NCBI GenBank assembly: GCA_017984655.1
Contig: JAGNZB010000082.1
Span: forward strand, 1 to 5,027
Direction: 5' to 3'
Origin: Candidatus Altimarinota bacterium
Lineage (GTDB): Bacteria; Patescibacteriota; Gracilibacteria; RBG-16-42-10
DNA: 5,027 nucleotides
In this document: one piece after another, positions 1-4,843 of the stretch
Layout of the letters: every line of letters begins with the position of its first letter
How positions within the stretch are numbered: position 1 is the first letter of the stretch
Notes under the pieces: generated by a model
The model's input: only the letters and a program-made list of their open reading frames with translations
What the model was told of the DNA's origin: nothing
Databases searched by the model: none
Position numbers and translations under genes: made by a program

Positions 1-62
1 TTTCCAAGCGGTATCGTCAGCTCTACATCCAACAATTCATCTTTAAATTTGAACATGAACAT
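1..62 (-). CDS. Start of an unidentified protein, cut by the left window edge
   Basis: Reading the minus strand from 62 gives MFMFKFKDELLDVELTIPLG and then leaves the window. The alternation of charged and hydrophobic residues looks like real protein. The frame is open back to a TGA at 90-92, so a start at the ATG of 62-60, the ATG of 56-54 or a GTG at 68-66 is possible. A GGGA just before 62 would sit 6 nt from the second ATG and could serve as a weak ribosome binding site. The gene would follow the ssb terminator on the same strand, as a separate unit. I do not recognise the family from 20 residues. A competing plus-strand frame (3-125) is also open, so the call is tentative. Confidence 0.4.
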   Translation of the reverse strand, partial: MFMFKFKDELLDVELTIPLG

Positions 63-174
63 TCCCACAATCTCTTCAACCTCACCCTCTCAAAGTTATT
101 TTCTCCAACCTATTGTTTAATTTAACCAGTAATTAATAATTGATGGAGTGGCTCAAGCGAACGTACCATTACTT

Positions 175-243
175 ATCCTCATTCCTCCTTTCCTTCCGTC
201 ATCCTGAGCGCATGCGAAGGACCTTGCCGAATATCACGGCAAG
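175..243. repeat. GTCATCCTGAGC-type imperfect palindrome plus 7-bp hairpin
   Basis: Positions 198-222 read GTCATCCTGAGCG, then CATGCGAAGGAC. TCCT (202-205) pairs with AGGA (218-221) around the self-complementary CGCATGCG (209-216). Directly after it, CTTGCCG (223-229) and CGGCAAG (237-243) form a perfect 7-bp stem with a 7-nt loop AATATCA. From memory, sequences close to GTCATCCTGAGCGAAGCGAAGGATCT are a widespread intergenic repeat in many bacterial phyla, often as a long palindrome. This copy lacks the second arm after GGCAAG. The lead-in ATCCTCATTC (175-184) and CCGTCATCCTG (196-206) recur in the same orientation at 4815-4843. No U-run follows the hairpin, so it does not look like a terminator. 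Confidence 0.65.
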
Positions 244-271
244 CTGTCCCACTGATCATGTCACCTTAATT

Positions 272-301
272 TTCACATTTACTTTTACCTTCACCTTTAC
301 C
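272..301. repeat. TTYACN hexamer tract, left copy (5 units)
   Basis: Five head-to-tail hexamers are visible: TTCACA, TTTACT, TTTACC, TTCACC and TTTACC. A matching tract in the same orientation lies at 4767-4796 beyond the other end of the operon. It is a degenerate short tandem repeat. Function is unknown. The period of six keeps any crossing frame open and creates a spurious Thr-Phe peptide. Confidence 0.75.
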
Positions 302-337
302 ATAACGTTCGACCTTCAAACAATATCCGCCCAAAAC

Positions 338-365
338 AAAAAAGACTCCAAGTTTCCCCAGAGCC
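338..365 (-). terminator. Rho-independent terminator after ssb
   Basis: On the minus strand the RNA would read GGCUCUGGG (365-357), loop GAAA (356-353), CUUGGAGUC (352-344), then six U (343-338), one G and four more U. All nine positions pair if G-U wobbles are allowed (four wobbles, three of them adjacent). A GNRA tetraloop caps the stem. The opposite strand would have mismatches at the wobble positions and no U-run on the correct side, so the signal points the same way as ssb. It lies about 38 nt past the ssb stop and would end the eno-gpmI-membrane protein-ssb transcript. Confidence 0.7.
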
Positions 366-400
366 CAATTTGTAATTTATAATTTGTAATTCCTAATTCC
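364..400 (-). repeat. AT-rich repeat, left copy (inverted partner of 4665-4691)
   Basis: Read on the minus strand this is GGAATTAGGAATT followed by ACAAATTATAAATTACAAAT and TGGG. The 24 bases at 368-391 match 4665-4688 exactly in inverted orientation, and the match continues through GGG after a one-base indel. The GGAATTAGGAATT block (388-400) also recurs at 4711-4723. The copy sits between the ssb stop and the terminator stem, so it would be transcribed as the end of the operon mRNA. Confidence 0.75.
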
Positions 401-403
401 GGT

Positions 404-901
404 TTAAAACGGTATATCCTCAATCTGAATTGGCTCGCCACTTGGCATTGATTGGATCCCACCAAAGTCTGTCTTGGGCTGCTGAGCTTGTTGGGTTGGT
501 GCAGATCCCCCAGCACTACCAGCGCTAGCAGATGATCTAGCACTCATTGGAGCCCCCTCACCTTCACGTCGGGCACTGAGCAGAACCATATCATCACCGA
601 TGATCTCAGTACGGTACTTCTTTGTGCCATCCTGACTGTCCCAACTACGAGTCTTGAGGTAGCCTTTGACATAAACTTTTCCACCCTTTTTGAGATATTG
701 AGAGGCAATATCAGCTAAACCACGCCAAAGGACGACATTGTGAAACTCTGTTTCTTCTTGCAACTGACCTGCCTGATCTTTCCAAGCACGGTTCGTAGCG
801 ATGGTAATTGTCGCCACTGAAGCACCAGACGGAATTTGCTTCACCTCCGGATCTTGGGTCAGATTGCCAATTAACTGCACCATATTGAGTGATCGAGCCA
901 T
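404..901 (-). CDS. ssb: Single-stranded DNA-binding protein
   Basis: Binds single-stranded DNA in replication, recombination and repair, normally as a tetramer, and recruits partner proteins through its C-terminal tip. The 165 residues show the standard plan. An OB-fold spans about 1-110, with VQLIGNLTQDPE (8-19), TEFHNVVLW (51-59) and VYVKGYLKTRSW (76-87), and aromatic residues W40, W60 and W87 that could stack on DNA. A flexible linker rich in Ser, Ala, Gly and Gln follows (about 113-150). The tip ends QIEDIPF, a mild variant of the usual DDDIPF. The ATG at 901 is preferred because MARSLNMVQL matches the family N-terminus; no Shine-Dalgarno sequence precedes it. It is the last gene of the operon, 28 nt after the membrane-protein gene. 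No second replication gene or rpsF/rpsR partner is adjacent. Confidence 0.96.
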   Translation of the reverse strand: MARSLNMVQLIGNLTQDPEVKQIPSGASVATITIATNRAWKDQAGQLQEETEFHNVVLWRGLADIASQYLKKGGKVYVKGYLKTRSWDSQDGTKKYRTEIIGDDMVLLSARREGEGAPMSARSSASAGSAGGSAPTQQAQQPKTDFGGIQSMPSGEPIQIEDIPF

Positions 902-929
902 AATGTAAACGTTAAGAATAACTACCGAT

Positions 930-1802
930 TTATAATTTTCTAGTCCGGTGCACGAAATATAATACGCCGCCGATAATTAAGAAAGAGAAAGACAGACTCA
1001 ATGCTCGATTACGGTTATTCAAGGCATTTTTGGCATCCAACTCAGGTACCTTGGCCAAATCAGCTTGTGCGGCTCTAACTGCAGTCTCAGCTTCAGCACG
1101 AGTGATAATCTGTGCTTCTGCAGGTGTAGTAAAGTCACGAGACAATGCATTGACTTGTTGAGACAGCAAACCGCGGACATTGTAACTACTGTCGGGTGAC
1201 GGCATCAAACTAGCAGTAAACAACGCATTGAGCACACCAATACCACCAATGGCCATTGCTAGTAAACTCAAATAAGAAATAACATAAATATAAGCAGCTC
1301 TAATTGCCCCTTGATGGCTCTGAGCATGAACCTCATCCAATTCGTCCTTGGCAAAGAAACGACGGCTAAAGAAATACAATAATGGCAACAACACAATCAA
1401 TACAGGTACAGTCACCACCACAGTTTCACGCCACTCACTACTTTGTGAGAGCTGATCAGCTTTGTCATCAAATTGTTTTTGCTGTTCGATCAAATACTCA
1501 CGGACTCCAGCCTCATATTTAATACCATATGGTTCAGGCATCGTAGCATCACTAGAGCTAAAATATTGAGGACGGTATTCATTTGCCTGGCTAGGAAATA
1601 TGGTCGTATTCAAAAGCGTATTGAGCAAAGCGATCGCTGCAACAGCAACACCAATAAAGGCGACAATGATCACACCATAACCATAGAACGTACGCAGTAA
1701 TGCCACAGCTCGATCACGAGCAAAAATGACAATAATCAATGCTAAAATAATAGTAACAAACGCAACTGGTAACAATGCGACACTAATTCCTTCAATCAGC
1801 AT
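930..1802 (-). CDS. Five-span membrane protein of unknown function
   Basis: 290 residues with predicted membrane spans near 7-27, 41-63, 127-147, 170-196 and 267-284. Two soluble segments lie between spans 2 and 3 (about 70-125, charged, Gln-rich) and between spans 4 and 5 (about 203-262, Ala- and Glu-rich, likely helical: TRAEAETAVRAAQADLAKV). The protein ends HRTRKL. Spans 2 and 4 resemble each other: YGYGVIIVAFIGVAVAAIAL then LNTLL, against YIYVISYLSLLAMAIGGIGV then LNALF. This suggests an internal duplication. The style recalls DUF5671-like membrane proteins, but that is recollection, not a match. The ATG at 1802-1800 overlaps the gpmI stop in ATGCTGA, so translation is probably coupled; there is no Shine-Dalgarno sequence. 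No catalytic motif is visible. A transport or envelope role would be a guess. Confidence 0.85.
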   Translation of the reverse strand: MLIEGISVALLPVAFVTIILALIIVIFARDRAVALLRTFYGYGVIIVAFIGVAVAAIALLNTLLNTTIFPSQANEYRPQYFSSSDATMPEPYGIKYEAGVREYLIEQQKQFDDKADQLSQSSEWRETVVVTVPVLIVLLPLLYFFSRRFFAKDELDEVHAQSHQGAIRAAYIYVISYLSLLAMAIGGIGVLNALFTASLMPSPDSSYNVRGLLSQQVNALSRDFTTPAEAQIITRAEAETAVRAAQADLAKVPELDAKNALNNRNRALSLSFSFLIIGGVLYFVHRTRKL

Positions 1803-3361
1803 AAAAGTGAGGTGTTAAAATTAGTAGGTAATGGTACATCAAGGAGGTGAACCAATGTTGGCGCCACATCCATCAGCGTGCCTGCTCGTAGTGTAGCACT
1901 CTCGACCAATGGAACAAGGTGAGGATGATAATTGATCAAGCACAGTGGCACACGGTTGGCTGTATGATTGGCATTGGTACTAGTATCGGCATTTTGCATT
2001 TGCTCACAGTTCCCATGATCAGCAGTAATGAGCATAAACCCATGAGCTGTTTGCAAAGCAGCATCGATCTGTGTCAAAGCACGATCAATAGCCTCTACAG
2101 CCTGCTGCGTAGCCATAATATTGCCAGTATGTGCCACCATGTCAGCATTGGCAAAGTTGGCAATAATCACCTGATGCCGCCCCTGCTGTAAGTCATCTAC
2201 AATCGCATTGGCAATAGCATCCGCCTGCATTTCAGGCCTGAGATCATATGTCGCCACCTTATCTGAAGAAATCAAAAGCTTGTCCTCGAGAGGAAAGGTG
2301 ACTTCGGTATAACCATCAAGCACTTTGGTCACATAAGCCCACTTCTCAGTCTCAGCGACCCGCAACTGCGTCAGCTGCTGGTCCGCTAGCACTGCCCCCA
2401 AAGGATAAGCAATGTGTTGCTGCTCAAAAGCAACAGGCACAGCTAGTTCATCATAATACTTCGTAGTGGCCACAAAATTAACACTAAGATAAGGTCGTGA
2501 AAATTTGTTAAAGCCCGGTTCTACAAATGCTTCGGTCAACTCCCCTGCTCTATCGACACGAAAGTTCCAAAAAATCACGCCATCTCCAGCTTGGATTTTG
2601 CCAGCAACATCGCAGACCAAAGGCGGAATAAATTCATCAGTAAGCGGTAGTTCTTGAGGGTAAACACCTCGATAATAATCCTGCAAGTACTGTTCAATAG
2701 CAGGGCAAATAGTGCCAACACCCTCAGTATAGAGCCGATATGCTTTCTCAACCCGATCCCAACGCTGATCTCGATCCATAGCAAAATAGCGCCCAACAAC
2801 AGTAGCAATACTACCAAGTTTCACCCGCTCCATGTAAGCTCGTAATTGTGCTAAGAACACTGGCAACTCTTGAGGACCAGTATCACGACCATCAGCGATG
2901 ATATGAATATAAACTGACGGGACCTCAAGTTCTTTGGCCAAATCAAGAAGTTGATAAGCAAGCTCAGCATAGGCATGCACTCCCCGATCAGACAAAAGAC
3001 CAACCAAATGCAGAGGCCGATTATGCTCCTTGCAGTCCATCATCACCTTCCTATAGGCGGCATTTTGACCCACCGCATGATTCACCAAAGCTGCTTGTAC
3101 TTGGGTTTGGGGAAACAAGACAGGCTGTCCAGCACCAATCATCAAATGTCCCATCTCAGAGCTACCTTGATGGCCAGAAGGCAAACCAACCTCAGTAGAA
3201 GCAGCAGCCAAAGTCGTGGTCAATCCTTGCTTCATCAACCGCTGCCATGTAGGCAAAGCTGCAGTACTCAAAACATTGCCCACACCATCAGGACCAATGC
3301 CCCAACCATCGAGAATCAGTAATAGTGCCGGTGTATTCATGAGAGATTTTTGTACTATCAC
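1796..3361 (-). CDS. gpmI: 2,3-bisphosphoglycerate-independent phosphoglycerate mutase
   Basis: Cytosolic glycolytic enzyme that interconverts 3- and 2-phosphoglycerate, using two divalent metal ions (usually Mn) and a phosphoserine intermediate. Family landmarks in order: LLILDGWG (metal ligand D18), SSEMGHLMIGAG (catalytic S68), SDRGVHA (H129; the usual form is SDGGVHS), HIIADGRDTGP (153-163), GRYFAMDRDQRWDR (190-203), NFRVDRAGELT (266-276), AETEKWAYVT (336-345), NFANADMVAHTG (D407, H411), ITADHGN (D448, H449) and NHTANRVPL (H466). All metal ligands are present. Length 521 is close to the usual 510-515. The GTG at 3361 has a good Shine-Dalgarno site; an in-frame ATG at 3340 would give MNTPALLLILDGWG, also typical. 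It lies 27 nt after eno, whose product uses its product. Its stop overlaps the membrane-protein start by 7 nt. Confidence 0.96.
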   Translation of the reverse strand: MIVQKSLMNTPALLLILDGWGIGPDGVGNVLSTAALPTWQRLMKQGLTTTLAAASTEVGLPSGHQGSSEMGHLMIGAGQPVLFPQTQVQAALVNHAVGQNAAYRKVMMDCKEHNRPLHLVGLLSDRGVHAYAELAYQLLDLAKELEVPSVYIHIIADGRDTGPQELPVFLAQLRAYMERVKLGSIATVVGRYFAMDRDQRWDRVEKAYRLYTEGVGTICPAIEQYLQDYYRGVYPQELPLTDEFIPPLVCDVAGKIQAGDGVIFWNFRVDRAGELTEAFVEPGFNKFSRPYLSVNFVATTKYYDELAVPVAFEQQHIAYPLGAVLADQQLTQLRVAETEKWAYVTKVLDGYTEVTFPLEDKLLISSDKVATYDLRPEMQADAIANAIVDDLQQGRHQVIIANFANADMVAHTGNIMATQQAVEAIDRALTQIDAALQTAHGFMLITADHGNCEQMQNADTSTNANHTANRVPLCLINYHPHLVPLVESATLRAGTLMDVAPTLVHLLDVPLPTNFNTSLLC

Positions 3362-3368
3362 CGTTATA

Positions 3369-3374
3369 CTCTCC
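3369..3374 (-). promoter_or_regulatory. Shine-Dalgarno site supporting the GTG start of gpmI
   Basis: The minus strand reads GGAGAG, then a 7-nt spacer TATAACG, then GTG (3361-3359). No comparable purine run precedes the alternative ATG at 3340-3338, whose upstream sequence is AAAAATCTCTC. This favours the longer form with seven extra N-terminal residues. It is the only clear Shine-Dalgarno site in the operon. Confidence 0.6.
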
Positions 3375-3388
3375 GGTCAGATTTGAGA

Positions 3389-4624
3389 CTAGTAGTTTTG
3401 TTCCAAATACAACAGGCGATTGTATTTGCCAAGGCGCTCTGACCGACTCATCGAACCGGTCTTGATGTATTTGCTCTGAACCGCATAAGCAATATCAGCA
3501 ATCGTCGTATCCTCCGTCTCACCACTACGATGGGAGATAATAGTCTGCCAACCATATTGCTTTGCCAAGGTAATTGCCGCCATGGTGTCGGAAATAGTAC
3601 CGATTTGGTTGGGCTTGATAATAATTGCTGAGATAAGATTTTTTTCATTCACCATAGCCATGCGCTCGACATTGGTCACCGTCAGATCATCACCAACTAC
3701 TTGCACACCAGTGCGTAGCCGACTAGCCAACTGTTGCCAACCACCCCAATCATCTTCCGCAAAAGGATCTTCCAATGAAATGATCGGATACTTAGTAGTC
3801 AGATCTTGGTAGAACATCGCCAACTGCTCACTATTCCAAGTTTGTCCTTCCAATGTATAGGTTTGATCCTGGAAAAATTCACTAGCCGCACTATCAAAAG
3901 CAATACCAATATCTTTACCCAAGGACAGTCCCAATGACTCTGTAGCAGTCTTAATCAATTCACAAGCTTGCGATACATACTGCAGTGGAGGAGCAAATCC
4001 ACCTTCATCCCCCACAGCTGTAGAATATTTTTCTTGTTTCAGCAGCTTACCCAAAGCACCAAACACCTCAGCTGACAACATCACTTTTTCCCGAATTGTC
4101 GTACCAACCAAAGGAACAATCATAGTCTCCTGAATTGCCAATCCCCCACTAGCATGCTTACCGCCATTGATCACATTGACCATCGGTGTCAGTACTTGAT
4201 CTGAGAAACGAGCTTCAGGAAATTGTGTCCGCAGTTCTTGAAACACTTCCACCTGACTCTCCAAAGCCTGTAGCTTCAAGAATGCAATCGAAGCCGCAAT
4301 GCTAATATTGGCACCCAAATGAGCAAAGTTCTTGGTACCATCAACTGCATGCAACCAAGCATCAAACGCACGTTGGTCAGCAAAATCGACCTGAACAATC
4401 CCAGGCCACAACAAAGCCTTCGCTCGAGCAATCACCTGCAAGACATCTTTGCCACCAAACGAAGCAGTACCATCACGCAATTCTACCGCTTCATAACTCC
4501 CAGTAGAAGCACCACTAGGAGACATACCAATAGCAAAATTGTGTCCAGCCCCCAGAAGCACAGCAACAGTAGGAATCCCACGAGAATCCAAGATGCTATA
4601 AATCTGTACTTTTGTGATATGCAT
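3389..4624 (-). CDS. eno: Enolase (phosphopyruvate hydratase)
   Basis: Dehydrates 2-phosphoglycerate to phosphoenolpyruvate in the cytosol with two Mg ions. The N-terminal domain (about 1-130) carries ILDSRGIPTV and the mobile serine loop SPSGASTGSYEAVELRDG. The barrel follows with VNVINGGKHASGG and QE (E166), AVGDEGGFAP (E207), AFDSAASEFF (metal ligand D244), SLEDPFAEDDW (metal ligand E285), VVGDDLTVTN (metal ligand D312 or D313), IIKPNQIGT (catalytic base K337), ISHRSGETEDT (H365, R366, S367) and YIKTGSMSRSER (K388). Every key residue is kept. At 411 residues it is about 20 shorter than typical bacterial enolases, and some motifs are divergent (GGKHASGGLAIQE where GGSHADNNVDIQE is usual). 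The ATG at 4624 gives a normal N-terminus. It is first in the operon, with a short leader and no Shine-Dalgarno site. Confidence 0.97.
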   Translation of the reverse strand: MHITKVQIYSILDSRGIPTVAVLLGAGHNFAIGMSPSGASTGSYEAVELRDGTASFGGKDVLQVIARAKALLWPGIVQVDFADQRAFDAWLHAVDGTKNFAHLGANISIAASIAFLKLQALESQVEVFQELRTQFPEARFSDQVLTPMVNVINGGKHASGGLAIQETMIVPLVGTTIREKVMLSAEVFGALGKLLKQEKYSTAVGDEGGFAPPLQYVSQACELIKTATESLGLSLGKDIGIAFDSAASEFFQDQTYTLEGQTWNSEQLAMFYQDLTTKYPIISLEDPFAEDDWGGWQQLASRLRTGVQVVGDDLTVTNVERMAMVNEKNLISAIIIKPNQIGTISDTMAAITLAKQYGWQTIISHRSGETEDTTIADIAYAVQSKYIKTGSMSRSERLGKYNRLLYLEQNY

Positions 4625-4642
4625 AGGTTTTGTGTTCTTTCT

Positions 4643-4672
4643 ATTATAGAGGATGGGAATTACAAATTACAA
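4643..4672 (-). promoter_or_regulatory. Probable sigma70-type promoter of the eno operon
   Basis: The minus strand has a perfect TATAAT (4648-4643) and, 18 nt upstream, TTGTAA (4672-4667), which matches TTGACA at four of six positions. Transcription would start near 4636, leaving a leader of only about 12 nt before the eno ATG. The -35 region and the AT-rich DNA upstream of it lie inside the repeat at 4658-4691, which could act as an UP-like element. No operator palindrome is evident. Confidence 0.6.
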
Positions 4673-4691
4673 ATTATAAATTACAAATGGG
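4658..4691 (+). repeat. AT-rich repeat, right copy
   Basis: Built from AATTACA units around a central AATTATAA. Bases 4665-4688 equal the reverse complement of 368-391 (24 of 24), and GGG follows in both. This copy has one extra AATTACA unit at its left end compared with the left flank. It overlaps the -35 element of the eno promoter. Confidence 0.75.
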
Positions 4692-4708
4692 GAAGAAAGA
4701 TAGTTAAT

Positions 4709-4740
4709 GAGGAATTAGGAATTGATAATGATGAATTGAG
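4709..4740 (+). repeat. Second AT-rich block sharing GGAATTAGGAATT
   Basis: GGAATTAGGAATT at 4711-4723 matches the reverse complement of 388-400, where it directly abuts the 24-base repeat. Here it is separated from that repeat by about 20 nt (GAAGAAAGATAGTTAATGA) and followed by GATAATGATGAATTGAG. It looks like a rearranged or decayed part of the same repeat family. Confidence 0.5.
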
Positions 4741-4766
4741 GCTGCGCAGTCTCAGTTAGCTTTCCA

Positions 4767-4796
4767 TTCACGTTTACTTTCACCTTTACTTTTATG
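4767..4796. repeat. TTYACN hexamer tract, right copy (5 units)
   Basis: Units are TTCACG, TTTACT, TTCACC, TTTACT and the degenerate TTTATG. Orientation is the same as the tract at 272-301. The two tracts have the same unit count but a different order of variants, as expected for independent drift of a common repeat. Confidence 0.7.
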
Positions 4797-4814
4797 GTCC
4801 CATCCTTACACCTC

Positions 4815-4843
4815 ATCCTCATTCTCTCCCCGCCGTCATCCTG
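4815..4843 (+). repeat. Partial copy of the ATCCTCATTC...CCGTCATCCTG block
   Basis: ATCCTCATTC (4815-4824) and CCGTCATCCTG (4833-4843) match 175-184 and 196-206 in the same orientation, with an 8-nt rather than 11-nt filler. After CCTG the left copy continues AGCGCATGCG, while this copy switches to GGTCTAATAG. The break falls where the insertion-sequence end is inferred. Confidence 0.55.

Larger units (their letters stand above)
63..403. other. Repeat-rich intergenic region left of the operon
   Basis: No convincing gene lies here. The stretch holds, in order, an AT-rich segment around 128-146 (TAATTAATAATTGATGG), the CCGTCATCCTGAGC palindrome and hairpin (175-243), a TTYACN hexamer tract (272-301), the ssb terminator (338-365) and an AT-rich repeat (364-400). 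A plus-strand reading frame at 140-382 exists only because these repeats lack stops: it translates to low-complexity alternating Thr-Phe where it crosses the hexamers. Confidence 0.7.
4625..4842. other. Repeat-rich intergenic region right of the operon
   Basis: No gene is supported here. It contains the eno promoter, the AT-rich repeat (4658-4691), a related block around 4709-4740, the hexamer tract (4767-4796) and the ATCCTCATTC...CCGTCATCCTG block (4815-4843), then meets the insertion-sequence end. The repeat types are those of the left flank, met in the mirrored order when moving away from the operon. Confidence 0.7.

Noticed and set aside
223..243. CTTGCCG/CGGCAAG hairpin as a terminator
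   Set aside because: No U-run follows on either strand. A better terminator lies at 338-365, closer to ssb.
272..301. Hexamer tract as a CRISPR or iteron array
   Set aside because: Units are only 6 nt, contiguous and degenerate, with no spacers and no replication gene nearby.
140..382. Plus-strand 80-codon frame
   Set aside because: It runs through the palindrome, hexamer tract and terminator. The product is low-complexity Thr-Phe repeats, and it has no family resemblance.
1841..1853. Minus-strand GGTTCACCTCCTT resembling the 3' end of 16S rRNA
   Set aside because: It is in frame within gpmI coding sequence and has no other rRNA sequence around it.
1841..1896. Perfect AAGGAGGTGA followed by ATG on the plus strand, opening a 13-codon frame
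   Set aside because: It lies antisense inside gpmI, where the complementary bases encode His-Leu-Leu-Asp-Val near the C-terminus, a normal family ending. The frame is tiny and no promoter is visible, so chance is the best explanation.
2575..2817. Minus-strand hydrophobic 80-codon frame
   Set aside because: It is a shifted frame within gpmI, whose own frame carries all family motifs through this stretch.
4319..4759. Plus-strand 146-codon frame
   Set aside because: Mostly antisense to the strongly supported enolase N-terminus, with the rest in repeats. It has no protein-like features of its own.
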